The translations under genes were made by a program, and so were the position numbers. The notes beneath the pieces are model-generated. The model was not told the DNA's origin, made no database searches, and saw only the letters and a program-made list of their open reading frames with translations. Shown piece by piece: positions 24,956-33,760 of a stretch of 64,000 nt of DNA. The DNA is from Terriglobia bacterium (GTDB lineage Bacteria; Acidobacteriota; Terriglobia; Versatilivoradales; Versatilivoraceae): assembly GCA_022452285.1 (NCBI GenBank), contig JAKUNG010000016.1:1-64000 (forward strand), read 5' to 3'. Numbering within the stretch: the first letter of the stretch is position 1; each line of letters starts with the position of its first letter.

Positions 24956-27379
24956 TTAAAATCTGAATTCTATTCCGGCCGCACCAACCATTCCTGGATT
25001 GCGGAAACCGTTTTCATAGTATTCTTGGTTTAAAAAATTGTCGATTTGGCCAAATAATCTAAGGCTTTTAAATTCCCTTGAAAATAACCGGTAGCTTATT
25101 CCCAGGTCAGCTTTAGCAATTCCATCGAACTGATAAACACGACTACTAAAAGTAGAAGGATCAAAAATAGGAGCGAGGTATTCAGTTGAAAATACCAGAT
25201 CAAGATTGACAAAAAAATTGAGTCCAATTGATTGGGTCGCAGATAAGGACCATTGATGATCAGGAACTACGAAAGTTTTAATAGTATTACCAATTAAAGG
25301 CTTATGCTGATCAGCGTTAGTGTATGTGTAAGATAAATTTAGGTTAAGTGAAGTAACTGGTTGAACGATCGCCCCTACCTCTAGTCCACGTGCTAGTCCT
25401 CCTCGAGAATTTCGATATCCCATGAATCGCCCAAATGGATCTAAGTCTGAATTAATAGAACCTGACGTATCAAAGACGATTGTCTCCTGGAGTCTTGTAT
25501 AGAAATAAGTAAAATAAGTTGATAATCGGTCGTTAAAAAGTGACTGGTCTAAACCAGTATCAAAACTAATAGAGCGGTCAGGACGCAATCTTGGATCACC
25601 ATAAAGTGAGTATCCAAAACTTGAAAAAGATGTCCCAAAACGCTCAAATAATGAGGGTGAACGATAACCATTACCAATGTGAGTGCGGATTTTGGTATCC
25701 GTTTTATTAATGAAATAGGCTATAGAACCGTCTCCAGTATAAGCTGGTGGTGGTGAATCGAAGGTTAAGCCTTGATAAGGAGCATTATCCAAAGGGAACA
25801 AGTCAGGGGTTTTTAGGAAAAAAAACTGGGAACGAAAAGCAACAGAAATTTGTAACTGATTTTGCAAGAGACGTAACTGATCTTGAACAAAAAGGGAATG
25901 ACTCTGTTGACTAACATTTACTAAGGAATCATTGGAGGAATCTCCGGAAAATGTTGTATTAATGAATTTTTCGCTTTCAAATTCATAACCTGCATCGACA
26001 AAATTAAACGATCCTACTTTCCAATTGGTGTTGCCCTTGATTGTATTTAATCGTCCTGCAAAGTCTGACTGGCTGGATGTGGAAGGCTGGAAGGAGACTC
26101 CTGCTGGACCATTATGATTGGTCCGGTTTGTATGCAAGGTATGGTATGCAAGGGTATAGCCATGATCTAGTCTAGTTTTTTGTGTTAGTACAAATGAGGT
26201 GGAAAAAAAATCCGAAGCCCGTTGGCTATCGGGATCATTTGCCGCAGGGATAAAATTAGCAGAGCCAATTTTTAACTGAGTAGGTAATGTGCCATTTTCA
26301 AAGTTTTTTAGTTGCTTCGATGATAATGGAACAGCTTCAATAACTCCAATTTGTGAAAGATTAGGTAGGCTTTGTGGAGAAGTGTTCAGTTTTAAAAAGG
26401 AATCATTAGCAAAGATCCTGGCTGACAGATTAGTTGAAGGAGAAATTCTAAAATTTAACCGACCTTGTCCACTCAAATTTTGACTGGCATCATCGCCATC
26501 AACTCCGTGTGCTACGTTTAGATGAGTTAAACCAAGACTGTATGTTAAGCGATCTGTTTTAGATCCTCCAGCTAGTTGAGCCCTCCCGCGAAGCGAGCCT
26601 AGGGAACCCCCTTCAGTAAGAAGAGAACCACGAGTGCGACCTCCACCGTCAGTGCTGATAATATTGATTACACCACCAACAGCATTTGTTCCATAAAGAG
26701 AAGACCCGGCTCCCCTAAGAACTTCTATGCTATCTGTATCAGTAAGGAGAATATCTGAAAGAAATCCTGTAGCATCTCCCTGTGGAGCTGCAGCATCACG
26801 AAAGCGCAAACCATCAATCAAAACGGCAGTATCTTCATTCCGAAGGCCCCTGATCCGCAGACTGACCAGAGATCCTGGACTTCCTCGCTGTTGAACTCTT
26901 AAACCTGCAACTGGACGTAATATTTCAGTTATTCTACTCTCACCTCGATGCTGAATATCTTTTGCATTGATTACTGTTAGTGCTTTGGAGACTTCATTTG
27001 AGGTTTGTGGTCTACCAGAAGCAGTGATAACTACTTCATCATGATGTGTATCAAGCGATAACGCGACATTCCGGGCAAGGTTAAAATCTGAAATTACCTG
27101 AACATTGGTCAGGGTAACTGGAGGAAAACCGTTAGCTTCTACCGTAATGAAATATTCTCCTGGGTTTATCTGCTGAAAATGATAATGTCCTGAGGTATCG
27201 GTAGTGGCTCTAAGACGCTCGGTATTCTCTCGGAAGTACAAGGTTATAATAGCTCCAGAGATTACTGCTCCTAAAGGGTCAGTAACTTTTCCACTGATGG
27301 TGCCTGGAGCAATTTTACCTATTGTCAGCATAGGATTAATTGCAATAAGACATAAAACTACAACTACATTTCTTAACAT
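24956..27379 (-). CDS. TonB-dependent receptor under cobalamin riboswitch control
   Basis: This 807-residue outer-membrane receptor has a signal peptide (1-21), an N-terminal CarboxypepD_reg-like domain (about 25-105), a plug (about 120-235, with VLRGAGSSLYGTNAVGGVINI) and a long beta-barrel ending in the expected terminal phenylalanine (GIEFRF). A full cobalamin riboswitch lies upstream on the same strand, so the cargo is probably vitamin B12 or another corrinoid, functionally like BtuB. The extra N-terminal domain is unusual for BtuB of enterobacteria but common in Oar-like receptors of Acidobacteriota and Bacteroidota. No BtuCDF or TonB gene lies within the window. Confidence 0.87.
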   Translation of the reverse strand: MLRNVVVVLCLIAINPMLTIGKIAPGTISGKVTDPLGAVISGAIITLYFRENTERLRATTDTSGHYHFQQINPGEYFITVEANGFPPVTLTNVQVISDFNLARNVALSLDTHHDEVVITASGRPQTSNEVSKALTVINAKDIQHRGESRITEILRPVAGLRVQQRGSPGSLVSLRIRGLRNEDTAVLIDGLRFRDAAAPQGDATGFLSDILLTDTDSIEVLRGAGSSLYGTNAVGGVINIISTDGGGRTRGSLLTEGGSLGSLRGRAQLAGGSKTDRLTYSLGLTHLNVAHGVDGDDASQNLSGQGRLNFRISPSTNLSARIFANDSFLKLNTSPQSLPNLSQIGVIEAVPLSSKQLKNFENGTLPTQLKIGSANFIPAANDPDSQRASDFFSTSFVLTQKTRLDHGYTLAYHTLHTNRTNHNGPAGVSFQPSTSSQSDFAGRLNTIKGNTNWKVGSFNFVDAGYEFESEKFINTTFSGDSSNDSLVNVSQQSHSLFVQDQLRLLQNQLQISVAFRSQFFFLKTPDLFPLDNAPYQGLTFDSPPPAYTGDGSIAYFINKTDTKIRTHIGNGYRSPSLFERFGTSFSSFGYSLYGDPRLRPDRSISFDTGLDQSLFNDRLSTYFTYFYTRLQETIVFDTSGSINSDLDPFGRFMGYRNSRGGLARGLEVGAIVQPVTSLNLNLSYTYTNADQHKPLIGNTIKTFVVPDHQWSLSATQSIGLNFFVNLDLVFSTEYLAPIFDPSTFSSRVYQFDGIAKADLGISYRLFSREFKSLRLFGQIDNFLNQEYYENGFRNPGMVGAAGIEFRF

Positions 27380-27698
27380 CGAGCTTATTTACCCTTTTAT
27401 TAAGGTCTTTTGTCCTAAATCTTTAGTGTAGTTAATTTGACACGAAGGAACTGGAAGGCTTTCTTTACCAAATCTACTTATAAAATAGGGATTAATCTAA
27501 AGTTACTTAGGGTTTATTTTGATTAGCTTTCTGAATTCTGAGCCTACTTGAAAGCCATCCTATTTTAATTCCCAGATGTTTTGACCGAAGAGTGCCGTGA
27601 TCGAAATGGAATAGCAGATAGGAAGGATAATGATTCCCTATGAATCTACCGCTTAACCTTTTGACCCACTAGCCCTCATGCGGAGCCTTGCGTGTCTT
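27380..27698 (-). promoter_or_regulatory. Long leader between B12 riboswitch and receptor gene
   Basis: About 320 bases separate the riboswitch aptamer from the receptor start codon. I find no intrinsic terminator hairpin with a U tract here, so control may act on translation or by another factor. The ribosome site of the receptor is weak. I see no convincing open reading frame in it. Confidence 0.45.
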
Positions 27699-27877
27699 AT
27701 CGATTCCAAGGCAGGTTTCCTGACTGACAGGTCATTGCTAAGCTGGCTACCTTCCCATTGAAAATTTCAATAGTGGTATGTTGTTGTCAGCTTGCTCTCT
27801 GATCACAGTGGCGCGACCGTGCGGGAATTACACCCGCTTCCCTTTTTAAATTTAGGGAGGGCCACCTTGAGATTGAT
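27699..27877 (-). promoter_or_regulatory. Cobalamin (adenosylcobalamin-class) riboswitch aptamer
   Basis: Read on the minus strand, the conserved core appears in order: GGAAGCGGGTGTAATTCCCG, then CGCCACTGTGA, a hairpin ending in AATGGGAAGG, and the B12 box GTCAGGAAACCTGCC (27710-27724). A closing P1 helix pairs 27865-27877 with 27699-27711 (13 positions, two mismatches). It controls the TonB-dependent receptor downstream. High corrinoid levels would be expected to lower receptor expression, as known for btuB leaders. Confidence 0.92.
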
Positions 27878-28153
27878 GCCGTCATGCTAACAAAAATAAA
27901 AAGAAGGCTCAAGATTCTATTCAAGTGTTTGCGAAAAATTAATTGGGAATTAATTTAAAATCATGAAAATAAAATCACTCTCAGCAGATACGAAAGCAAG
28001 ACTCGTGTTTGACTATCACTTTTAATTTTGACGTTCATCTAAGACTATTTAGTTTCTCGAATCTTTATTGCGGTTAAATAAGGTGTCATACTACTGCTGT
28101 AATTATTACTAAAGATCTCCTTACTGCTTAAAACAAGGGTAGCTCAGTTGGCT
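27878..28153. other. Divergent intergenic region before the squalene genes
   Basis: This AT-rich gap separates the riboswitch from hpnC and must hold divergent promoters, though I cannot place convincing -35/-10 pairs. Near its end (28132-28151) the sequence GGGTAGCTCAGTTGGC resembles the 5-prime acceptor and D-arm of a tRNA, but no anticodon or T-arm follows, so it is not a tRNA gene. Confidence 0.4.
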
Positions 28154-29053
28154 ATGGATTTAATAAAGAGGTGTATGACTTCTGAGGCCTGTTCCATCGA
28201 GAAAGCACGGGCTCTTTGTCGAGAGTTAGCTCAGACTCATTACGAGAACTTTTTTGTAGCCTCCTTTCTGTTGCCAAGAAAGCTAAGGCAACATTTTTAT
28301 AATGTTTATGCTTACTGTAGACTGAGCGATCATCTTGCAGACAATTCTGTTGATCCACAATCAGCTTTGACCTCACTTAAGAATTGGGAGCGGGAACTTC
28401 ATATTTGTTACCAGGGACGACCAAGTTTGGCCGTATTTTTAGCTCTTCAGGAGACAATTAGTACCTATAATATTCCGAAAAAGCCCTTTCTAGATTTACT
28501 TCAAGCCTTTAAGATTGATCAAGTTAAAACTCGATATAAAACATATGGAGATTTACTGGAATATTGTCGGTATTCTGCTAATCCAGTAGGCCGACTAGTT
28601 CTTTATTTAGGTGGATATAGTGATTCTGAGCGCCAGAAACTTTCTGATTTAATATGTACAGCTCTTCAATTAACCAACCACTGGCAGGATATTAATTGGG
28701 ATTTTGAACAACTCAAACGAATTTATATTCCTTTAGATGATATGGAAAAGTTTCAATATCATGAATCCGATTTGGGTTCGAAAATTTGCGACAAACGTTT
28801 TACCGAATTAATGAAAATGGAAATCAAGCGGACTCAAAATCTTTTTAAAAAAGGTCTACCCCTGTGTACCATGCTTGATGGATCTTTGGGAAGAGAGGTT
28901 GAGCTAATTGTCAGATCAGGTCAGGAGACTCTGCGTAGAATTGAGTTAGTTCAGTACGATATTTTCCGTTGTAGACCTACCTTGAGTAAAGGGACCAGCC
29001 TAAAATTGTTAATTCAATATTTTTGGTCAAAAGTTTTAACACAAAAGGTGTGA
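28154..29053 (+). CDS. hpnC: Squalene-synthase-like protein HpnC
   Basis: This trans-isoprenyl diphosphate synthase family member corresponds to HpnC, which turns presqualene diphosphate into hydroxysqualene in the three-enzyme bacterial squalene route. HYENFFVASFLLPRKLR is the typical HpnC start. The first Asp-rich motif reads YCRLSDHLADN, with His and Asn at positions that are often acidic in the family, while the second is LTNHWQDINWD. The frame opens at a TTG (28148); ATG 28154 and ATG 28175 (behind AAAGAGG, but with only 3 bases spacing) are both possible. It is the first gene of hpnCDE, 20 bases before hpnD. Confidence 0.85.
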   Translation: MDLIKRCMTSEACSIEKARALCRELAQTHYENFFVASFLLPRKLRQHFYNVYAYCRLSDHLADNSVDPQSALTSLKNWERELHICYQGRPSLAVFLALQETISTYNIPKKPFLDLLQAFKIDQVKTRYKTYGDLLEYCRYSANPVGRLVLYLGGYSDSERQKLSDLICTALQLTNHWQDINWDFEQLKRIYIPLDDMEKFQYHESDLGSKICDKRFTELMKMEIKRTQNLFKKGLPLCTMLDGSLGREVELIVRSGQETLRRIELVQYDIFRCRPTLSKGTSLKLLIQYFWSKVLTQKV

Positions 29054-29073
29054 CTCATCTTAGGTTGTTAATT

Positions 29074-29919
29074 ATGACTTCTAAACTAAATGTCAGTTAT
29101 CGTTCTTGTGAAGAAATGATTCGTTCTAGTAACTTTTATTCAGGACTTAAACTCCTACCTTCAAATAAAAGAAAAGCGTTATCAGTTGTTTATGCTTTTA
29201 TGCGACATTGTGACGACATTAGCGATAATTCAGGTCCTATCTTGGAGAAAGAGAGACAATTTGACATAACCAAAAAATGGTTGGAACAAGACATTCAAGG
29301 AGAGCGGATTGTACATTCCATAATACCGTCTCTTCAAGATATAGTTAAGAATTATGGGATTCCGATCCAATATTTTTTCCAGGTCATCACTGGAACAAAA
29401 ATGGATTTAACAAAATCTAGGTATCAAACCTTTGAAGAACTTACTAATTATTGTTATCACGTCGCTTCGACTGTTGGATTAATTTGCATCCACATTTTTG
29501 GATTCCGTGAGCCTAAAGCAAAACAACATGCAATTGCTTGCGGCATAGCCTTCCAACTTACTAATATTTTGAGAGACATTAGCGAGGATTTGGAAAGAAA
29601 CCGAGTTTACATTCCAATCGAAGATTTAAGGCGTTTCAATTATACAATCGAAGACCTTAACAATAAGATTGTAGATCATAGATTTAAAGCCCTGATGGCT
29701 TTTCAAGTTGACCGAGCACGAAAGTACTTTCTTGAGGCTCAATCTTTAATAAAACTTATTGAACGCAGTAGTCGACCTGCATTTTGGTCTATGTTAGAGA
29801 GTTACAACACTCTTTTGAAATATATTGAAGAGCGGGAATATGATGTCCTAAACAATAGAATTAAACTCAGCACTAAAGATAAATTGCGAATTGTATTGCA
29901 TTCGCTCTTGCACTGGTAA
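29074..29919 (+). CDS. hpnD: Presqualene diphosphate synthase HpnD
   Basis: HpnD condenses two farnesyl diphosphates to presqualene diphosphate. The first Asp-rich motif FMRHCDDISDN and the second LTNILRDISEDLERNRVYIP match the family. The frame is open from a TTG at 29023 inside hpnC; ATG 29074 gives the normal N-terminus (SYRSCEEMIRSSNFYSGLKLLP) and is preferred. The protein is about 281 residues from this start, as usual. The hpnE start follows 6 bases after the stop. Confidence 0.9.
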   Translation: MTSKLNVSYRSCEEMIRSSNFYSGLKLLPSNKRKALSVVYAFMRHCDDISDNSGPILEKERQFDITKKWLEQDIQGERIVHSIIPSLQDIVKNYGIPIQYFFQVITGTKMDLTKSRYQTFEELTNYCYHVASTVGLICIHIFGFREPKAKQHAIACGIAFQLTNILRDISEDLERNRVYIPIEDLRRFNYTIEDLNNKIVDHRFKALMAFQVDRARKYFLEAQSLIKLIERSSRPAFWSMLESYNTLLKYIEEREYDVLNNRIKLSTKDKLRIVLHSLLHW

Positions 29920-29925
29920 TTTAGG

Positions 29926-31395
29926 ATGAGCGACAAAAAAAAAGTTATTATTTTAGGTGGAGGTTTAGCTGGGCTAGCTGCAGCTATTATTCTGGTAGAA
30001 CGTGAATTTCACGTTACTATTATTGAGCGCAAACCTTTTTTAGGTGGGAGGGCTTCTTCATTTCCTATCATTTCAGATAACGCTACTCAAAAAAATGTTC
30101 TAACAGAAAATTCTCAATCTTCTTTGAAAGACCATAGAGATAAAGGTCTATTTATTGATAACTGTCAACACATTTTGTTGAACTGCTGCACAAACCTGCT
30201 TGATTTTTACAGACGAATTGGTGTTGAAAAATACATTAGATTTGCTGACCACTATCTGTTTCAGAATTTTCAAGGGAATAAGGGTGTAATCAAAGGTTCT
30301 CGGTTGCCAGCGCCATTTCACTTATTGCCGTCCTTTCTTCGGTTTAAATGTCTTTCATGGAAAGACCGACTTACAGTTATTTATGGTTTCTTCTGTATGT
30401 TTTTTGAACAGAGTAACTTGAATAGGTTGGACCAGGTTACAATGTTAAATTGGCTTCGAACTCATGGGCAATCAGTGCAAGCAATTGAAGTTTTTTGGCG
30501 TACTTTCCTGGTTAGTGCTCTTAATGAGGACTTAGAAAAAGCCTCTGCCAAATATGGAGTTAGGGTTTGCATAGAAGGATTGCTTAAGAATTCTAATGCT
30601 TTTCAGATGGGTTTGCCAATTGTTCCATTAGAAAAACTTTATACGCAGCCTTGTCTAAAATTTTTAAGAGAAAGAGGAGCAGAAATAAGACTCCGAAGTA
30701 AAGTAAATCGAATTGAAATAATTGACTCAAAGGTTTCTGGAATCAAACTAAATGATGGAACAGAAATGGTAGCAGATTACTATCTCAGTAGTCTGCCGCC
30801 AGAGGCTTTACTAAGTGTATTTGATGAGGACACTGTCAATGAATCAAGATATCTTTCTAAACTCCGACAGTTCCACTTCTCCCCAATCATTTCTATTTAT
30901 TTGTGGTTTGATAAACCAGTCACTGATTTGACCTATTTGGCTGTTTCTGAGAGAAAAGTTCAATGGATATTTAATAAAACTAAAAAAAATCATAACTCTA
31001 ATTCAGACAACCATTTATCTGTGGTAATAAGTGCTTCAAGAGAGTTTCTTTCCCTTCAAAAAGCTGACATTTTAAAAATTGTACTAAAGGACTTAAATAA
31101 AATCTTGCCAGCAGTTCAAGGTTCTCAGTTACTCAACAGTATTGTAGTCAAAGAACCATTTGCAACTTTTTCTTGTTGTGTTGGGTGCGATCAAATTCGC
31201 TTGGAGCAAAAAAGTCCCTTGAGTAATTTGTCAATAGCAGGAGATTGGACAAATACTGGTTGGCCACCAACTATGGAAAGTGCAGTACGAAGTAGTTATT
31301 GTTGTGCAGAACTAATTCTCGAAGCAGAGGGCAGATCTGAATCTTTGTTAAAGCCTGATTTGCCTCCTAACGGGATTAGTAGATGGCTATTGTAA
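29926..31395 (+). CDS. hpnE: Hydroxysqualene dehydroxylase HpnE
   Basis: This FAD-dependent amine-oxidase-like enzyme carries out the last step to squalene. It has the dinucleotide motif GGGLAGLAAA at 11-20, an ERKPFLGGRASSF segment that closes the FAD site, and the C-terminal signature GDWTNTGWPPTMESAVRSS. Gene order C-D-E is the common one. The squalene could feed hopanoids or carotenoid-like C30 lipids, but no squalene-hopene cyclase lies in the window. The gene converges with ispH with only 8 bases between stop codons. Confidence 0.9.
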   Translation: MSDKKKVIILGGGLAGLAAAIILVEREFHVTIIERKPFLGGRASSFPIISDNATQKNVLTENSQSSLKDHRDKGLFIDNCQHILLNCCTNLLDFYRRIGVEKYIRFADHYLFQNFQGNKGVIKGSRLPAPFHLLPSFLRFKCLSWKDRLTVIYGFFCMFFEQSNLNRLDQVTMLNWLRTHGQSVQAIEVFWRTFLVSALNEDLEKASAKYGVRVCIEGLLKNSNAFQMGLPIVPLEKLYTQPCLKFLRERGAEIRLRSKVNRIEIIDSKVSGIKLNDGTEMVADYYLSSLPPEALLSVFDEDTVNESRYLSKLRQFHFSPIISIYLWFDKPVTDLTYLAVSERKVQWIFNKTKKNHNSNSDNHLSVVISASREFLSLQKADILKIVLKDLNKILPAVQGSQLLNSIVVKEPFATFSCCVGCDQIRLEQKSPLSNLSIAGDWTNTGWPPTMESAVRSSYCCAELILEAEGRSESLLKPDLPPNGISRWLL

Positions 31396-31403
31396 ATAAT
31401 TAG

Positions 31404-32342
31404 CTAAGGATTTTTTAGTTGAATCAGTTCCCGAGGTAAAACAAATTGTACATGTTCATCTTGGAGTTCAAGTCCCTCTACTTCGACATCTTTTGAAGAT
31501 TGTAGGTGGTCTACAACCCTTCGTACAATTTCTTCGGGAGCAGAAGCACCAGCAGTTACTCCAACTACATTAATATTTTCAAGCCAGTTCTTATCAATTC
31601 CTTTTTCATCATTTATCAGATAAGAGGGAATACCCAATCCTTGGGCGGCTTCTTTTAGTCGTTGGGAATTAGAGCTATTAGATGATCCAACAACTAACAT
31701 AAGATCTACCTGACCGGCTATTTCCTTGACCGAATTTTGTCGATTCTGAGTAGCATAACAAATATCTTCTTTAGGTGGGGTTTCTAGGTGAGGAAAGCGT
31801 ACTTTTAAGGCTTCAATGATTTGATTAGTGTCGTCTAAACTTAATGTGGTCTGAGTAAGGTAAATTAGTTTTTCCGGATTTGAGACTTCCAAAGTCTTGA
31901 CATCCTCAACAGAACTAACTAATTGCATTGGTGCTTCTCCCATAGTACCGTCTACTTCTTCATGTCCTGGATGACCGATCAAGATCAAAGAATAACCTTC
32001 TTTAGTAAATCGAATGGCCTCTAAATGAACCTTTGTAACTAAAGGACAGGTAGCATCAATCACTTTTAATCGTTTAGCTTGAGCCAAACTACGAATTTTA
32101 GGTGAGACACCATGAGCACTATATATGCATATTGAGTCGTCAGGTATTTCATTTAGGTCATTTACAAAAATACTGCCGTTACGGCTTAAACGATTTACAA
32201 CATGGCGATTATGGACTATTTCATGAAATACATAGATTGGTGCAGGGAATATTTCTAAAGCTTTCTCTACAATTTCGATAGCTCTGTCCACTCCGGCGCA
32301 GAACCCTCTGGGATTAGCTAAGACAATTTTTTTTATTGTCAT
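31404..32342 (-). CDS. ispH: 4-hydroxy-3-methylbut-2-enyl diphosphate reductase
   Basis: IspH is the [4Fe-4S] enzyme of the last step of the MEP pathway, giving IPP and DMAPP. The three cluster cysteines are Cys15 (PRGFCAGV), Cys99 (DATCPLV) and Cys195 (ICYATQNRQ); catalytic residues HEEVDG and the GSSNSSNSQRL phosphate loop are present. At 312 residues it has the usual length. Its position next to hpnCDE puts precursor supply and squalene formation side by side, though on opposite strands. Confidence 0.95.
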   Translation of the reverse strand: MTIKKIVLANPRGFCAGVDRAIEIVEKALEIFPAPIYVFHEIVHNRHVVNRLSRNGSIFVNDLNEIPDDSICIYSAHGVSPKIRSLAQAKRLKVIDATCPLVTKVHLEAIRFTKEGYSLILIGHPGHEEVDGTMGEAPMQLVSSVEDVKTLEVSNPEKLIYLTQTTLSLDDTNQIIEALKVRFPHLETPPKEDICYATQNRQNSVKEIAGQVDLMLVVGSSNSSNSQRLKEAAQGLGIPSYLINDEKGIDKNWLENINVVGVTAGASAPEEIVRRVVDHLQSSKDVEVEGLELQDEHVQFVLPRELIQLKNP

Positions 32343-32668
32343 AAGAGATCTTTCTTAAAGTTATGGACCTGTTTACGTTTCCTAATACAATTTTTCTTTA
32401 AGAATTTAACATTTTTTTTCACTAAGAAGCAATGTGTCCAATAAGTCTGGGAGACAACAATGAGATTTCTGACCAGTTAATTTAAAACTTTTTTTTCCAG
32501 CAAGACAAAGAAATATAGAGATAGGTATAAAACAATAGTATTGCTTAGAGTCCAATGGTAGGCTTGAGGTTATATTGTACCGAAGCCAAAAGGAAAACAT
32601 AATTTATGTAAAATTAAAAAAAACTTGTTAATTGGTTGAAAAATTTCAAAGAGAAAATGAGGCACAAA
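32343..32668. other. Divergent gap between ispH and dipeptidase
   Basis: This AT-rich region carries the divergent start sites of ispH and the dipeptidase. I find no convincing gene, RNA element or near-consensus promoter. Short open frames here have no codon-usage support. Confidence 0.4.
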
Positions 32669-33724
32669 ATGTTAATTATTGATTCCCATATTGATATTGC
32701 CCATAACGCTATTGAGTGGGACCGAGACCTTTTACAAAACATCAATCAAATTCGTGAATCAGAGGCTGGAATGCCTCAGAAGGGAAGGGGCCTCAACTTA
32801 GTCAATTATGAAGAACAGCGTAAAGGAGAAATAGGCCTTTTTTTTGTGACTGTTGCTTGTAGGATAGCTTCAATGGGAAAAAGGTTTTCTGGGGTTAGAA
32901 ATCAGGATATTGCTTATGCTAAATGCCGAGGTGAATTAGCTTACTATAGGCTTATGGAGTCCAAAGGTGTACTTCGCCAAATTAGGGACGCAAAAATGTT
33001 GGAACAACACCTGAAGGAGTGGGAAGAAGACTCTGCCTCTACCCCTCTTGGATTTGTACTAACAATGGAGGGTGCTGATGGAATTGTTTCTCCAGACCAA
33101 GTAGCTGAATGGTGGGATGAAGGATTAAGAATAGTCAGTCTTTGTCACTACGGTGTGAGCAGTTACTCACATGGAACACAAGCACCTGGCGGACTAACAG
33201 CAAGAGGTCGCCCTTTATTAGAATCATTAGAAAAAGCTGGTATTCTCTTGGATTTAACCCACTTAGCCGAGAAGGCTTTTTGGGAAGCTTTAGATCATTA
33301 TGGAGGTCGAGTGCTGGCTACCCACAATTGCTGCCGGGTTCTTTGCGATCATGATCGACAATTTGATGATAACCAAATTAAAGCTATTGTGGAGCGGTCA
33401 GGAGTAATAGGAGTAGCCTTAGATGACTGGATGTTATCTCCGCTTTGGGATCATCAAGCTATAGATAATACAGGAATTACTCTGGAAACAGTCGTTGATC
33501 ATATGGACCATATTTGCCAGCTGGCAGGAAACTGTGACCACGTTGGAATTGGGACTGATTTGGATGGGGGATATGGAAAAGAGCAAGCTCCCAGTGATAT
33601 GGAAACTATTGCTGACCTAAGGAAAATTCCAATGATTTTAGAAAATAGAGGTTATAAAACTGAAGATATCACAAAGATCATGCATGGCAACTGGATTCAG
33701 TTTTTAAGAACTAGTTGGAGTTAG
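32669..33724 (+). CDS. Membrane-dipeptidase-family (M19) metallopeptidase
   Basis: A zinc peptidase of family M19 (renal dipeptidase). The metal motif HxD is in IDSHIDIAHNA at the N-terminus, the bridging glutamate in TMEGADGI, and later histidines in DLTHLAEKAF and ATHNCCR; GIGTDLDGGYG is the C-terminal metal-site segment. The frame opens at TTG 32636; ATG 32669 is preferred because GAGG lies 6 bases upstream and it removes a charged tail absent from the family. No signal peptide is seen, so a cytoplasmic role in dipeptide or D-amino-acid peptide hydrolysis is likely. It is followed after 36 bases by the aminotransferase gene. Confidence 0.87.
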   Translation: MLIIDSHIDIAHNAIEWDRDLLQNINQIRESEAGMPQKGRGLNLVNYEEQRKGEIGLFFVTVACRIASMGKRFSGVRNQDIAYAKCRGELAYYRLMESKGVLRQIRDAKMLEQHLKEWEEDSASTPLGFVLTMEGADGIVSPDQVAEWWDEGLRIVSLCHYGVSSYSHGTQAPGGLTARGRPLLESLEKAGILLDLTHLAEKAFWEALDHYGGRVLATHNCCRVLCDHDRQFDDNQIKAIVERSGVIGVALDDWMLSPLWDHQAIDNTGITLETVVDHMDHICQLAGNCDHVGIGTDLDGGYGKEQAPSDMETIADLRKIPMILENRGYKTEDITKIMHGNWIQFLRTSWS

Positions 33725-33760
33725 TCGTTTATATTTTTAAAAATATTTAATTTTTTCCTA

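Noticed and set aside
28132..28151. A tRNA gene starting with GGGTAGCTCAGTTGGC
   Set aside because: No anticodon arm, T-arm or 3-prime acceptor match follows; the coding frame of hpnC begins inside it.
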